Assembly (NCBI RefSeq): GCF_900156695.1
Contig: NZ_FTOM01000007.1
Span: 1 to 64,000 of the forward strand
Length of the DNA stretch: 64,000 nucleotides
Origin: Phaeovulum vinaykumarii
GTDB taxonomy: Bacteria > Pseudomonadota > Alphaproteobacteria > Rhodobacterales > Rhodobacteraceae
Direction: 5' to 3'
Part shown: positions 7,170-17,169 of the stretch, piece by piece
Numbering within the stretch: position 1 is the stretch's first letter
Layout: each line of letters opens with the position of its first letter
Notes under the pieces: model-generated
The model's database searches: none
Told to the model about the DNA's origin: nothing
The model's input: only the letters and a program-made list of their open reading frames with translations
Program-made: the position numbers and the translations under genes

Positions 7170-9746
7170 TCACTCCGCTGCGCGGGATCCATCCCGCGGA
7201 TCTTCGCTATATAGGGGCAGCTGCATCTCGAAAACAGCGCCGCCGCCCGCGGCGTTATGGGCGGTCAGGCGACCGCCGAAATCCTTGACGATCCCCGACG
7301 AGATGGCGAGGCCCAGCCCCGTGCCCTCGCCCGGCTTCTTGGTGGTCCAGAAGGGCTCGAACAGCTTGTCCAGATCGGCGATGCCGGGGCCGTTGTCGCG
7401 CACGCTCAGCACCGCCGTCTCGCCCACCGTCAGCATCAGCTCGATCTGCGGCTCGGGCGCGTCGCGGGTGGCGTCGATGGCGTTGCGCAACAGGTTGATG
7501 ATGACCTGTTCCAGCCGGATGCGGTCGGCCATGACCAGGTAGGTGCCACGCGGCAGCGTGCGGGTGATGCGCACCGTGCGCGCGCGCAACTGCGGCTCCA
7601 TCATCGACAGCGCCGAGGAGATCGCCGCGCGCAGGTCCACCGGCTCGAAGGCCTCGCCGCCCTTGCGGGCATAGGATTTCAGCTGCCGCGTGATCGCGCC
7701 CATGCGCTCGATCAGGTCGTCGATGCGCTGGAACGAGGACAGCGCCTCGACCACGCGCCCGCGTTGCAGCAGAAGCCGCGCGCCCGCCAGATAGGTCTTC
7801 ATCGCCGCAAGCGGCTGGTTCAGCTCGTGGCTGACCGAGGCCGACATCTCGCCCAGCACCGCCAGCTTCGAGCTTTGCGCCAGCGTCTGCTCGGCCACGG
7901 CCAGATCCTTCTGCACCCGCTCGCGCTCGGCGATCTCGCGCGAGAGGCGCGCGTTCAGCGCCCGCAGCTCGACCGATTCGCGCCGGTAGCGCGCCGACAG
8001 CACCCGCGCGCGCCGCGACATCAGGTAAAAGACCCAGGCCAGCAGGATGGCAAAGCCCATGATCTCGAGCGCCAGCACGGCGTTCACCCGCTCGCGGATC
8101 GAATCATAGGAGGTGAACGAGATCATCCGCCAGCCCCGGAACGGCAGCCGCGTCTGCGCGCGCATCACCGCCACCCCGCGCAGATAGGCATCGGGCGGCG
8201 CATTGGCCCAGTCCGAGGTCAGCTGAAAGGCGCGCTGGATCGCCGAGGGCGGGTCGCGCGTGGCCATCGCCTCGTCCAGGGTCAACCCGCGCCAGCGCGG
8301 CTCGGTGGCCAGGATGATCCGCCCCTCGCTGTCGGCCACCGCGATCACGTCCGAGATCCCCGCCCAGGAGCGTTCGAATTTCATCAGATCGGCCTCGACC
8401 ACGATCACGCCGACGGGCCGCCCCTCCTGACGCAACGCGCGGGAATAGACGAATTCGGTGCCGCCCGTGACCCGAGGGGCGGCGGTGAACACCGTCTCGC
8501 GCGAGCGCATGGCCTCCACGAACCAGGGCTGCTGGGCGTAATTGGTGCCGATCAGCTGGCGGTCGGTGGCCGCCACCACGCGCCCCGAGATATCCAGAAG
8601 CCGGATCGAGGCGGCCTCGATCTCCTTCTCGGCCGAGATCAGCCGCGCCGAGGTGGTCGAGAATTCCGACGAGGCCAGCGACGAGATCAGCTGCGGATCG
8701 CGCGCCAGCAGCAGCGGCACCACCGAGGACCGCTGAAGTTCCGACAGGATGTTGCCCGAATAGAGCGCCAGCCGCAGTTCGGCGCGCACCCGCGTGGTTT
8801 CGGTGAAGCGCTCCGACAGCCAGGAATTCGTGGACCAGATCACCGCGACCGCCAGCGCAAGGATTGCGCCCACGACAAGGCGCAGGGCCCAGGATCGGCG
8901 GCTGGACTCGGAGCTGTCACCGGTGCCAAAGCCGAAGGGGCTGCCCTCGCGCGGGCGCCCCTCGCGCGCGGCCGCCCCGCCCGCTCCCGATGCGCCCGTT
9001 CCCGACGCGCCCGCGCCTTCCGTCTCGGCGCCAGGCGTCCTGTCGCCCCTCTCCGCGCTCGCGCGCCCCACACCGCCCTGCCCCGGCCCCCTCTCAGACA
9101 CCGACGGATAGGCCCCGGCGGGGTCGCCCTGACCGGCCGCGTGGGTGCTGTTTTCGAAAGACGTGCCGGGATGGCCCGGCGACTCGGGCCGCCCCTGCCC
9201 GCCCGACAGCGCCGAAACCTCGCGGCCCCGCGGCGCGCCCTCAGGCGCGGGCGGTGCGGCCGGGCCGCTGCCGGCCAGGGGCGCGGTGCGGCGACCAAAG
9301 GGCTTTCCCCTTTCAGGCTGGAGACGGGACGGCGGCGGGGTCTGGTCCTCGGGCGACGGGGGCAGAGCGGGCGCGGGCGCAGCGCCCTGCGGCGCGCGGC
9401 CCGGAGCGGGCGCTGCCCCGCCCTCTCCGCGGGAGTGCGGCACCGGGCCCGTCTGGTCCTTGGACCGCGCGGCACGATCCTCCGGCCTGTCGGCGCCGGG
9501 GCTCCCCCGCCCATCGCGGTCAGGGGAAAGATGCGAAGACGAGCCATCGGCGACGGCAGGCGAAGGGGGCGCCCCCGTCCGCCCCCGGTCCGCGCCCTCA
9601 CCGGGGGGGACAAGGCCCGACGGGCTCTCCGGGCGTTCGGGCACACCCACGGCCCCGGACGGGTCCGTTTCCGGGCCCTTGGGCGCCGGCGCGCGCCCCG
9701 GCACGGGGGGCGGTCCAGAGGGTCTTTTCCCGGTGTCGTCCGTCAT
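7170..9746 (-). CDS. dctB: DctB-type sensor histidine kinase with long disordered N-terminus
   Basis: Membrane histidine kinase paired with the downstream response regulator. With the ATG at 9746 it has 858 aa; a TTG at 9782 is an alternative. Residues 1-283 are a Pro/Gly/Ala/Ser-rich cytoplasmic stretch without visible domains. Two membrane segments (about 286-304 and 555-576) flank a periplasmic double-PAS/dCache-like sensor. A coiled-coil linker and the kinase core follow: phospho-His H640 in SHELNQPL, then N and G boxes (NLLRNAIDA, DNGPGI, GTGLGLAI). C4-dicarboxylate sensing is inferred from similarity to DctB; no transporter gene is adjacent. Confidence 0.8.
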   Translation of the reverse strand: MTDDTGKRPSGPPPVPGRAPAPKGPETDPSGAVGVPERPESPSGLVPPGEGADRGRTGAPPSPAVADGSSSHLSPDRDGRGSPGADRPEDRAARSKDQTGPVPHSRGEGGAAPAPGRAPQGAAPAPALPPSPEDQTPPPSRLQPERGKPFGRRTAPLAGSGPAAPPAPEGAPRGREVSALSGGQGRPESPGHPGTSFENSTHAAGQGDPAGAYPSVSERGPGQGGVGRASAERGDRTPGAETEGAGASGTGASGAGGAAAREGRPREGSPFGFGTGDSSESSRRSWALRLVVGAILALAVAVIWSTNSWLSERFTETTRVRAELRLALYSGNILSELQRSSVVPLLLARDPQLISSLASSEFSTTSARLISAEKEIEAASIRLLDISGRVVAATDRQLIGTNYAQQPWFVEAMRSRETVFTAAPRVTGGTEFVYSRALRQEGRPVGVIVVEADLMKFERSWAGISDVIAVADSEGRIILATEPRWRGLTLDEAMATRDPPSAIQRAFQLTSDWANAPPDAYLRGVAVMRAQTRLPFRGWRMISFTSYDSIRERVNAVLALEIMGFAILLAWVFYLMSRRARVLSARYRRESVELRALNARLSREIAERERVQKDLAVAEQTLAQSSKLAVLGEMSASVSHELNQPLAAMKTYLAGARLLLQRGRVVEALSSFQRIDDLIERMGAITRQLKSYARKGGEAFEPVDLRAAISSALSMMEPQLRARTVRITRTLPRGTYLVMADRIRLEQVIINLLRNAIDATRDAPEPQIELMLTVGETAVLSVRDNGPGIADLDKLFEPFWTTKKPGEGTGLGLAISSGIVKDFGGRLTAHNAAGGGAVFEMQLPLYSEDPRDGSRAAE

Positions 9747-9792
9747 GAAGCCGATCTTGGCGCGGCGGCGCAACGGGCTCAAGGGCCGGCGG

Positions 9793-10467
9793 TCAGGCCG
9801 CCGTCATCGCCGCACAGAGCGCGCGGAAAAAGGCCGAACCATCGGCACTTTCCTGCGCGCCCGTCATGCCCATCGCCCGCTCGGGGTGGGGCATCATGCC
9901 CAGCACGCGGCGGTTCTCGCTCAGCACGCCCGCGATGTCGTCGACCGAGCCATTTGGGTTCGTCGCATAGCGGAAGGCGATGCGCCCCTCGGCCTTCAGC
10001 CGCGCCAGGCCTTCGGCGTCGATCACGTAATTGCCGTCGTGATGCGCGATCGGGAAGGTGACGGCATCGCCCAGGGCGTAGCCGGCGGTAAAGGGGCTGT
10101 CGGTCGAGGCCACGATCAGGCGCTCGGGCCGGCAGATATAGCGCAGCGCGGCATTGCGCATCAGCGCGCCCGGCAGGAGGCCCAGCTCGGTCAGGATCTG
10201 GAAGCCGTTGCAGACACCCAGAACCAGCCCGCCCCGCGCGGCATGCGCGCGCAGCGCCGCGGCCACCGGCGAACGCGCGGCAATGGCGCCGCAGCGCAGG
10301 TAATCGCCATAGGAAAAGCCCCCCGGAACGGCCACGATATCGGTGCCCGCAGGCAGCGCGTCGTCCTTGTGCCAGACGCGGGTGACCTCGGCGCCCATCT
10401 CGGCGAAGGCGCAGGCCAGGTCGCGGTCGCAGTTGGAACCGGGAAAGGTGATGACAGCGGCTTTCAT
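9793..10467 (-). CDS. purQ: phosphoribosylformylglycinamidine synthase, glutaminase subunit
   Basis: Supplies ammonia from glutamine to PurL in step four of purine synthesis. The 224-aa class I glutamine amidotransferase has the nucleophile Cys in GVCNGFQ and the late His/Glu pair (HPERAMG). Usual length for a stand-alone PurQ. It lies downstream of purS on the same strand, but separated by an unusually long 338-bp spacer. PurL is not in the window. Confidence 0.95.
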   Translation of the reverse strand: MKAAVITFPGSNCDRDLACAFAEMGAEVTRVWHKDDALPAGTDIVAVPGGFSYGDYLRCGAIAARSPVAAALRAHAARGGLVLGVCNGFQILTELGLLPGALMRNAALRYICRPERLIVASTDSPFTAGYALGDAVTFPIAHHDGNYVIDAEGLARLKAEGRIAFRYATNPNGSVDDIAGVLSENRRVLGMMPHPERAMGMTGAQESADGSAFFRALCAAMTAA

Positions 10468-10805
10468 CGTGGTGCCCCTTGCTGGCTGGCGTCAGTGTCC
10501 TGTGGCGCGGCCCCGGCCGGGGCCGCAAGGCCATTCGCAATGCGCCGCCTTTCCGGCGCGGGTGTCCCGACCCTCACGCGGGCACGCGCGCGCCCCGCAC
10601 CTCCGTCCGGCGCTGCGGCACCAGACCTGCGGACGCCGAGCGCCCCGCGGGCCACGCGCGGACGTACCGCACGAAGGGGCCGCGCAAACGGGCCGGCCCG
10701 GTGCGGCGCAGGCCCCAACAGGGGCCTTGCGCGCGGGCGTCGGACCCTCGATGGGTCCGGCGGCCGCCCCCGCCGTCGCGCAGGGGCCGCCGGATCACGG
10801 ATCGC
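10468..10805. other. non-coding spacer between purS and purQ
   Basis: No convincing gene is present: the open frames here are GC-rich shadows. It contains a perfect 20-nt palindrome at 10507-10526 that could form a stable hairpin in the purS-purQ transcript. Otherwise nothing recognised. Confidence 0.5.
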
Positions 10806-11045
10806 TCAGGCGATCTCGACGGTGTATTTCTCGATCACCGTATTGGCCAGCAGGCGCTCGCACATCTGGCGCACTTCGGCCTCGGCCTGGGCGGCATCGG
10901 TGGCCTGAAGCTCCAGCTCGATCACCTTGCCCATCCGCACGCCCTCGACCCCCGAGAACCCCAGGCTCCCCAGCGCGTGGCGCACCGCCTCGCCCTGCGG
11001 GTCCAGAACGCCATCCTTCAGCATCACATGAACGCGGGCTTTCAT
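10806..11045 (-). CDS. purS: phosphoribosylformylglycinamidine synthase subunit PurS
   Basis: 79-aa small subunit that bridges PurQ and PurL in the three-part FGAM synthase. The start MKARVHVMLKDGVLDPQG and the core ALGSLGFSGV are characteristic, and the length is normal. It starts 11 bases after the purC stop, so purC and purS are almost certainly co-transcribed. A longer upstream in-frame extension overlaps purC and is not real. Confidence 0.95.
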   Translation of the reverse strand: MKARVHVMLKDGVLDPQGEAVRHALGSLGFSGVEGVRMGKVIELELQATDAAQAEAEVRQMCERLLANTVIEKYTVEIA

Positions 11046-11056
11046 CACGGACCTCT

Positions 11057-11812
11057 TCAGTTGATCAGGGTCGGGGCGGTCGGCGCGCTGGGCAGAACCC
11101 CCAGCCGGCGCGCAACCTCGGTATAGGCGTCGGTCAGATTGCCCAGATCGCGCCGGAACACGTCCTTGTCGAGCTTCTGCCCGGTCTTGACGTCCCACAG
11201 CCGACAGCTGTCGGGGCTGATCTCGTCGGCCACGATCAGGCGCATGAAATCGCCATCCCAGATCCGGCCGATCTCGATCTTGAAGTCGATCAGCTTGATG
11301 CCGACGCCGAAGAACACCCCCGACAGGAAGTCGTTGACGCGCAGCGCCAGGCTCACGATGTCGTCCAGATCCTGCTGGTTGGCCCAGCCAAAGGCGATGA
11401 TGTATTCCTCCGACACCATCGGATCGCCCAGCTCGTCGTTCTTGTAGCTGTATTCGACGATCGGACGCGGCAGCGGCGTGCCTTCCTCGAGACCCAGACG
11501 CTTGGCCAGCGACCCGGCGGCGAAATTGCGCACGATCACCTCGAGCGGCACGATCTCGACCTGGCGGATCAGCTGCTCGCGCATGTTGATGCGGCGGATG
11601 AAGTGGTTCGGCACACCGATATTGGTCAGCCCGGTCATGAAGAACTCGCTCAGCCGGTTGTTCAGGACGCCCTTGCCCTCGATCGTGGCCTTCTTCTGGG
11701 CGTTGAACGCGGTGGCGTCGTCCTTGAAATACTGCACCAGGGTGCCGGGCTCGGGGCCTTCGTACAGGATCTTGGCCTTGCCTTCGTAGACCTTCTTGCG
11801 CCGAGGTGCCAT
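11057..11812 (-). CDS. purC: phosphoribosylaminoimidazole-succinocarboxamide synthase
   Basis: SAICAR synthetase, joining aspartate to CAIR with ATP in purine synthesis. The 251-aa product starts at [14 protein letters not shown], with GGAG upstream of the ATG, and shows the SAICAR signature regions ([11 protein letters not shown] and the later IDFKIEIG). First gene of a purC-purS-purQ run. The much longer upstream frame is discarded because it has no family similarity. Confidence 0.95.
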   Translation of the reverse strand: MAPRRKKVYEGKAKILYEGPEPGTLVQYFKDDATAFNAQKKATIEGKGVLNNRLSEFFMTGLTNIGVPNHFIRRINMREQLIRQVEIVPLEVIVRNFAAGSLAKRLGLEEGTPLPRPIVEYSYKNDELGDPMVSEEYIIAFGWANQQDLDDIVSLALRVNDFLSGVFFGVGIKLIDFKIEIGRIWDGDFMRLIVADEISPDSCRLWDVKTGQKLDKDVFRRDLGNLTDAYTEVARRLGVLPSAPTAPTLIN

Positions 11813-11935
11813 TGCTGCTCCGTTCGTGCTGGCCCGTGGCGGGCTTTGTTGCGGCGCGCCCCGCCCGGCAGGCCCGCGCGGGGCGCCTGCCGGGCCCGGA
11901 CGGCCCGTCCCCGGAAAAGGGGGCTTCATCGCGCC

Positions 11936-11964
11936 CCTATAGGCCAAGGTGCGCTGCGGGGCAA
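11936..11964 (-). promoter_or_regulatory. putative purC promoter
   Basis: Minus strand: -35 TTGCCC (11959-11964), 17-nt spacer, -10 TATAGG (11936-11941), 124 bases before the purC start. Together with the element at 12124 it makes the 373-bp purC/DUF1476 interval a divergent promoter region with no gene of its own. Confidence 0.5.
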
Positions 11965-12123
11965 GCGATGCCGGTGCCGCGCGCGCCAGTGCGATCTGGA
12001 CACCGCGAGGGCGCGCGGCCAGCGCACCCGCGATCTCATCGCGCCACCCCACACAGAGCCCGGGGCAGCGCGCGGGCGACAAGACAGGATGGGACAGCGG
12101 CACAACACGACGGGCACGAGGGG

Positions 12124-12152
12124 TTGCGCGCACGCGCGCGCATGGGCATAAC
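12124..12152 (+). promoter_or_regulatory. putative promoter of the DUF1476 gene
   Basis: -35 TTGCGC (12124-12129), 17-nt spacer, -10 CATAAC (12147-12152), 34 bases before the ATG at 12186. Read by eye only. Confidence 0.4.
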
Positions 12153-12185
12153 GGCTGGAACCACGGACACCCAGAGGGATGTGAC

Positions 12186-12500
12186 ATGACCACCTTCGAC
12201 GACCGCGAACACGCATTCGAAGCCAAGTTTCAGCACGATGCCGAACTCCAGTTCAAGGTGGACGCGCGCCGCAACAAGCTGCTGGGCCTGTGGGCGGCTG
12301 AACTGATGGGCCGCACCGGCGACGACGCCGCCGCCTATGCCGCCGAAGTCGTGGCCTCGGACCTCGAGGAAGCCGGCTCCGAGGACGTCTATCGCAAGGT
12401 CGCGGGCGATCTGGGCCCGCTGGCCGACGAAGCCACCATCCGCGCCAAGATGACCGAGCTTCTGGCCACCGCCAAGACCCAGATCATGAACGAGGCCTGA
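12186..12500 (+). CDS. DUF1476 protein, F1Fo-ATPase zeta inhibitor subunit
   Basis: 104-aa soluble, alpha-helical, charged protein starting [15 protein letters not shown], with the family core ([15 protein letters not shown]). DUF1476 includes the zeta subunit of Paracoccus denitrificans, which blocks ATP hydrolysis by the F1 motor; the N-terminus is the inhibitory part in that protein. Role here is by family membership. It stands alone with its own promoter-like element and terminator. Confidence 0.85.
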   Translation: MTTFDDREHAFEAKFQHDAELQFKVDARRNKLLGLWAAELMGRTGDDAAAYAAEVVASDLEEAGSEDVYRKVAGDLGPLADEATIRAKMTELLATAKTQIMNEA

Positions 12501-12536
12501 GCGCCTCCCCACCCCCGCGGCCCCTGTCCTTTTCCG

Positions 12537-12561
12537 CCCGCCGTTGCCCCGCAACGGCGGG
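12537..12561 (+). terminator. intrinsic terminator after the DUF1476 gene
   Basis: An 11-bp perfect stem (12537-12547 with 12551-12561), 3-nt loop, then TTCTTC, 36 bases past the stop codon. Confidence 0.75.
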
Positions 12562-12705
12562 TTCTTCATGCGCGGCATGTGGGGGCGAAACACGCGCACC
12601 GTGCACGAAATGCCGCCCCGAACGCGCGTTTTCCGGGCGGCATTAAGCTGACATGAACTCCGACACCCTAGAACGATTCGCGTGGGATCAGTGAGGGGAG
12701 TCCAG

Positions 12706-14823
12706 ATGACCGAGCAGCGCGCCGCGCCCCGTGAGGGGCGCCATCATTCGTTGTCCCGCGATCTTGCACTCGACATGCCCGCCCGGCCGCAGCTGGCCGC
12801 CGCCGGGCTGCCGCGGCTGTCCAAGGCGCTCCTGCGCCAGGCGGCGGTGATCGGGGCGCTGGTCTTCTTTGCCTGGCTGCTGCGCGAACGTCTCGCCGCG
12901 CTCGACACCGGCGCGATTCTCGCCGCGGTGGGCGATGTCTCGGCGGCGCAATGGGCCGGGGCGCTGGCGGCGACGCTGATATCCTTCCTCGCGGTCGGCC
13001 AATATGACGCCGTGGTGCACCGGATGCTGGGCACCGGGCAGCCGGCGGCGCGCGCGCGCATCTCGGGTGCGGCCGCGATCGCGGTCGGACAGACGCTGGG
13101 GCTGGGCCTGGTCACCGGGGCGCTGGTGCGCTGGCGGCTCCTGCCCGGCGCGGGCCTGGCCGAGGCCAGCCGCATCACCGCCGCGGTCACCGCCAGCTTC
13201 CTGGCCGGCTGGGCCGTGGTCACGGCACTGGCGCTGGTGTTGCTGGGCGCGGCCTTTCCGGGGGCGGCGCTGATCGGTCTGGCGGGGCTAGCAGGCGCCG
13301 GCGCGCTGATGGGGCTGATGGTGATGCATCCGCAACTGCGGATCGGCCGCTGGACCCTGAGAACGCCCAGCCTGCCGGTCGTGGGCCGCGTGCTGGTGCT
13401 GACCTTCATCGACACCTTCGCCGCCGCGGCGGCGCTATGGATCCTGCTGCCCGACAGCAGCCCGATCCCGCTTCTGGCGTTGTTCCCGGCCTTTCTGCTG
13501 GCGCAGGGCGCGGGTCTCGTTTCGGGCACGCCCGGCGGCGTCGGCCCATTCGAGATGGCGCTGGTTGCGCTTCTGCCGGGCACGCAGGCCGAACCGCTGC
13601 TGGCCGCGATCCTGGCCTGGCGAGTGGTCTATTACGCGCTTCCCGCGATGATGGGCGCCGGGGCGATGATCCTGCGCCCGATGCCGCGCCGCGCGCGCGC
13701 CAGAACGCCGCGGCCGGACCTGCGGCTGCGCGCCCAGGCGCCCCGGCCGCGCATCGCGCCGCCCGCGCCCGAGCTGACGCCGCATCTGGCGCGCCTCGTG
13801 GCGGCCGCGCCGCAGGCCGAGCTGGGCCTTCTGCGCCAGGGCGAACACGGCGTGCTGATGGCCGCCGATGGCACCGGCGGCTGGATGGCCGGCCGCACGC
13901 CCCAGGCGCTGGTGGCGATCCGCGACCCCTTCGGCACGCCCGCGGCGGCGCTGCTCTCGCGGCTGCGCGCCGAAGCGATCGAACAGGGCCGCGTGGCCTG
14001 TCTCTACAAGGTGGGCGGCCGCGCCGCCGCTGCGGCCCGGCGTGCCGGCTGGCATGTGGTGCCCGTCGCGCGCGAGGCCTGGATCGACACCGCCCGCTTC
14101 ACCGAAAAGGGCGCGGCCCGCGCCGGGCTGCGCCGCAAGCTGCGCAAGGCCGAGAAAGCCGGCCTGCGAATCGAGTTGGCGCATGCGCCGCTGCCGTTGG
14201 CCCCGATGGCGCAGATCGCCACGGAATGGACCGCAGCGCGCGGCGGAGAACGCGGGTTCTCGATGGGTCGGTTCGCCCCCCATTACGTGGCCGGGCAAAA
14301 GGTGCTGCTGGCCTGGATGGGCGACGATCTGGTGGCCTTTGCCAGCTTCCACGCCAGCGACTCGGAATGGGTGCTGGACCTGATGCGGCCGGGCGCGGCC
14401 GCCCCCGAGGGCACCATGCATGCGCTGATCGTGGCCGCCGTTGCCGAGGCCCGCGCGGCAGGCGCGCGCCGGCTGTCGCTGGCAGCGCTGCCGCCGCCCG
14501 CCGACACCGCCACCGGCCCCGCCGCGCTGATCTGGAAGCGCGCCGAAAAGGGCAATGGCACCGCGGGCCTGCGCCAGTTCAAGGAAGGCTTCGGCCCCAG
14601 CTGGGAGACGCTCTATATCGCCGCGCCCACACGCGGGGCGCTGACGCTGGCCGCGATGGATATCGCCCGCCAGATCCGCAGGCCGGGCCCGCTTCCGGCG
14701 TCGCCGCTGACCGCCCCGCCACGGATCGCCCCGGCGTCCCGCGGCGGGGCACCTCGGATCGCCACGCCCCATCGCGCAGTCCCCGGAGAGGCCGCGCCCG
14801 CGCAGGTGGCGCCGCGCGCCTGA
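12706..14823 (+). CDS. MprF-like membrane protein with C-terminal DUF2156 transferase
   Basis: 705-aa two-part protein. I chose the ATG at 12706 because GAGGGGAG precedes it. The N-terminal half (about residues 45-325) has roughly seven or eight hydrophobic segments and resembles the MprF/UPF0104 flippase domain (SGTPGGVGPFE motif). After a Pro/Arg-rich linker the C-terminal half is a DUF2156/GNAT-like aminoacyl-lipid synthase (ARAGLRRKLRKAEKAG, KEGFGPSWETLYI). MprF adds amino acids from tRNA to phosphatidylglycerol. The membrane part is shorter than in classical MprF, so the substrate is uncertain. Confidence 0.75.
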   Translation: MTEQRAAPREGRHHSLSRDLALDMPARPQLAAAGLPRLSKALLRQAAVIGALVFFAWLLRERLAALDTGAILAAVGDVSAAQWAGALAATLISFLAVGQYDAVVHRMLGTGQPAARARISGAAAIAVGQTLGLGLVTGALVRWRLLPGAGLAEASRITAAVTASFLAGWAVVTALALVLLGAAFPGAALIGLAGLAGAGALMGLMVMHPQLRIGRWTLRTPSLPVVGRVLVLTFIDTFAAAAALWILLPDSSPIPLLALFPAFLLAQGAGLVSGTPGGVGPFEMALVALLPGTQAEPLLAAILAWRVVYYALPAMMGAGAMILRPMPRRARARTPRPDLRLRAQAPRPRIAPPAPELTPHLARLVAAAPQAELGLLRQGEHGVLMAADGTGGWMAGRTPQALVAIRDPFGTPAAALLSRLRAEAIEQGRVACLYKVGGRAAAAARRAGWHVVPVAREAWIDTARFTEKGAARAGLRRKLRKAEKAGLRIELAHAPLPLAPMAQIATEWTAARGGERGFSMGRFAPHYVAGQKVLLAWMGDDLVAFASFHASDSEWVLDLMRPGAAAPEGTMHALIVAAVAEARAAGARRLSLAALPPPADTATGPAALIWKRAEKGNGTAGLRQFKEGFGPSWETLYIAAPTRGALTLAAMDIARQIRRPGPLPASPLTAPPRIAPASRGGAPRIATPHRAVPGEAAPAQVAPRA

Positions 14824-15080
14824 TCACCGCGAGCGCACGGTCCCCGCGCCGCGCGCGCGCGCGCCCCGGATGCGCCGCGAAGGGACCGCAGCGCCCCTGT
14901 CCTGAGCGCGCGCCCCGTCGCGCGTGGGCCGATCCTGACCGCGCAATGGCAGATCCCGCCGACGGGCCAATGAACACCGCCCGTTGCATTTGCCAAATAC
15001 GCGCGCGCGTGGCAGACCACGGCGCAAAGCCGCCGCCCGGCCCGTCCGGACGGCGCCCCCCGTTCCGCGAAAGGCCCGAC

Positions 15081-16091
15081 ATGCAAAACGCGCTGACACG
15101 TCTTCTGGAAACCCGCGACTGGCTGATGGCCGATGGCGCCACCGGCACCAACCTGTTCAACATGGGGCTGAGCTCGGGCGAGCCGCCGGAATTGTGGAAC
15201 ACCGACAAGCCCGACAATATTCGCAAGCTCTACAGCCTGGCGGTGGATGCAGGCTCGGATATCTTCCTGACCAATTCCTTCGGCGGCAATGCCTCGCGGC
15301 TGAAGCTGCACGACGCCCAGAACCGGGTGCGCGAACTCAACCGCGTGGCGGCCGAACTGGGCCGCGAGGTGGCCGACAAGGCCGGCCGCCCGGTCGTGGT
15401 GGCCGGCTCGATGGGCCCGACCGGCGAGATCATGGAGCCGATGGGCACCCTGACCCATGCCCTGGCCGTCGAGATGTTCCACGAACAGGCCGAGGGCCTG
15501 AAGGAAGGCGGCGCCGATGTGCTCTGGGTCGAGACGATCTCGGCGCCCGAGGAATATGCCGCCGCGGCCGAAGCCGCGGCGCTGGCCGGCATGGGCTGGT
15601 GCGGCACGATGAGCTTCGACACCGCCGGGCGCACCATGATGGGCATGACCTCGGCGCAGATGGCCGGCATGGTCGAGAAACTGGCCCATCCGCCCATCGC
15701 CTTCGGCGCCAATTGCGGCGTCGGCGCGGCGGATCTGATGCGCACCATCCTGGGCTTTGTCGCCGCCGGCTCGGAACGGCCGATCATCGCCAAGGGCAAT
15801 GCCGGCATCCCGCGCTATCACGACGGGCACATCCATTATGACGGCACGCCCGAGCTGATGGCCGATTATGCCTGCCTGGCGCGCGACGCCGGCGCCACGA
15901 TCATCGGCGGCTGCTGCGGGACCATGCCCGAGCATCTGGCCGCCATGCATGAGGCGCTATCCACCCGCCCGCGCGGCCCGCGCCCCACGCTCGAGGATAT
16001 CTCGACCCGGCTGGGCGCCTTCTCCTCGGCCTCCGACGGCACCGATGGCGACGGCCCCGCCCCCCGCGAACGCCGCGGCCGCCGTCGCTGA
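15081..16091 (+). CDS. homocysteine/betaine-type S-methyltransferase (homocysteine-binding part of a split methionine synthase)
   Basis: 336-aa homocysteine S-methyltransferase. The three zinc cysteines are visible in GANCGVG and GGCCGT, and the N-terminus has the family motif DGATGTN. The length is that of one domain of MetH. A B12-binding protein follows 124 bp downstream. In Rhodobacterales such as Phaeobacter, MetH is known to be split into separate proteins, so this is probably the homocysteine module. A betaine-dependent methyltransferase is the alternative. The last ~40 residues are a low-complexity acidic/Arg tail. Confidence 0.85.
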   Translation: MQNALTRLLETRDWLMADGATGTNLFNMGLSSGEPPELWNTDKPDNIRKLYSLAVDAGSDIFLTNSFGGNASRLKLHDAQNRVRELNRVAAELGREVADKAGRPVVVAGSMGPTGEIMEPMGTLTHALAVEMFHEQAEGLKEGGADVLWVETISAPEEYAAAAEAAALAGMGWCGTMSFDTAGRTMMGMTSAQMAGMVEKLAHPPIAFGANCGVGAADLMRTILGFVAAGSERPIIAKGNAGIPRYHDGHIHYDGTPELMADYACLARDAGATIIGGCCGTMPEHLAAMHEALSTRPRGPRPTLEDISTRLGAFSSASDGTDGDGPAPRERRGRRR

Positions 16092-16215
16092 TCGCCCCGC
16101 CCGAATGCACGCGTCGCAACCATACGGGCACAGGTCGCAAATTGCCAACAGCGCTGCGTGCTTTGGCCTCATTGATTGACGAAGGCCCTTTGCCCCGCGC
16201 CAGGAGAGATCTGAC

Positions 16216-16914
<699 letters not shown>

Positions 16915-16924
16915 GCCGGTTGCA

Positions 16925-16946
16925 GCCCGGCCCGCACGGGCCGGGC
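16925..16946 (+). terminator. hairpin after the corrinoid gene
   Basis: A 9- to 10-bp GC-rich stem (16925-16934 with 16937-16946) followed by GTCTTT, 11 bases after the stop codon. It could end or attenuate transcription before the next small gene. Confidence 0.55.
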
Positions 16947-16990
16947 GTCTTTGCGCTTGGCTTTAACCTTTTCAGGCGCATAATGGTTCC

Positions 16991-17161
16991 ATGAAACACG
17001 CTCTCCCGCTTCCCCATTTCCTGGTGCTGGTCGTGGCCGTGATCCTGGCCGCCGCCCTGACCCTTTGGGCCGCGTTCCGTGCCGGCATCTCGCTGATGGC
17101 GGTGGGGCTTCTGGCCCTGGCCGGTGCGGGGGTCGTGCGTCTGATGACGCGGGTCGAATAA
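16991..17161 (+). CDS. 56-aa small membrane protein
   Basis: A short frame starting MKHALPLPHF and ending LMTRVE. It contains two hydrophobic segments (about residues 8-28 and 33-50) separated by a short polar turn, so it would be an inner-membrane hairpin. I do not recognise a family. It lies between the corrinoid protein gene and the DUF1638 gene with only 8 bases to the latter, which suggests translation with it. No obvious ribosome site is visible, so the call rests on composition and position. Confidence 0.5.
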   Translation: MKHALPLPHFLVLVVAVILAAALTLWAAFRAGISLMAVGLLALAGAGVVRLMTRVE

Positions 17162-17169
17162 CCCGCGCC

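Noticed and set aside
14824-15080. SAM- or SAH-type riboswitch before the homocysteine methyltransferase
   Set aside because: No conserved core of SAM-II, SAM/SAH or SAH riboswitches could be matched by eye.
14613-15950. Long frames antisense to the methyltransferase and MprF-like genes
   Set aside because: Shadow frames: they run across two real genes and an intergenic region and resemble no protein.
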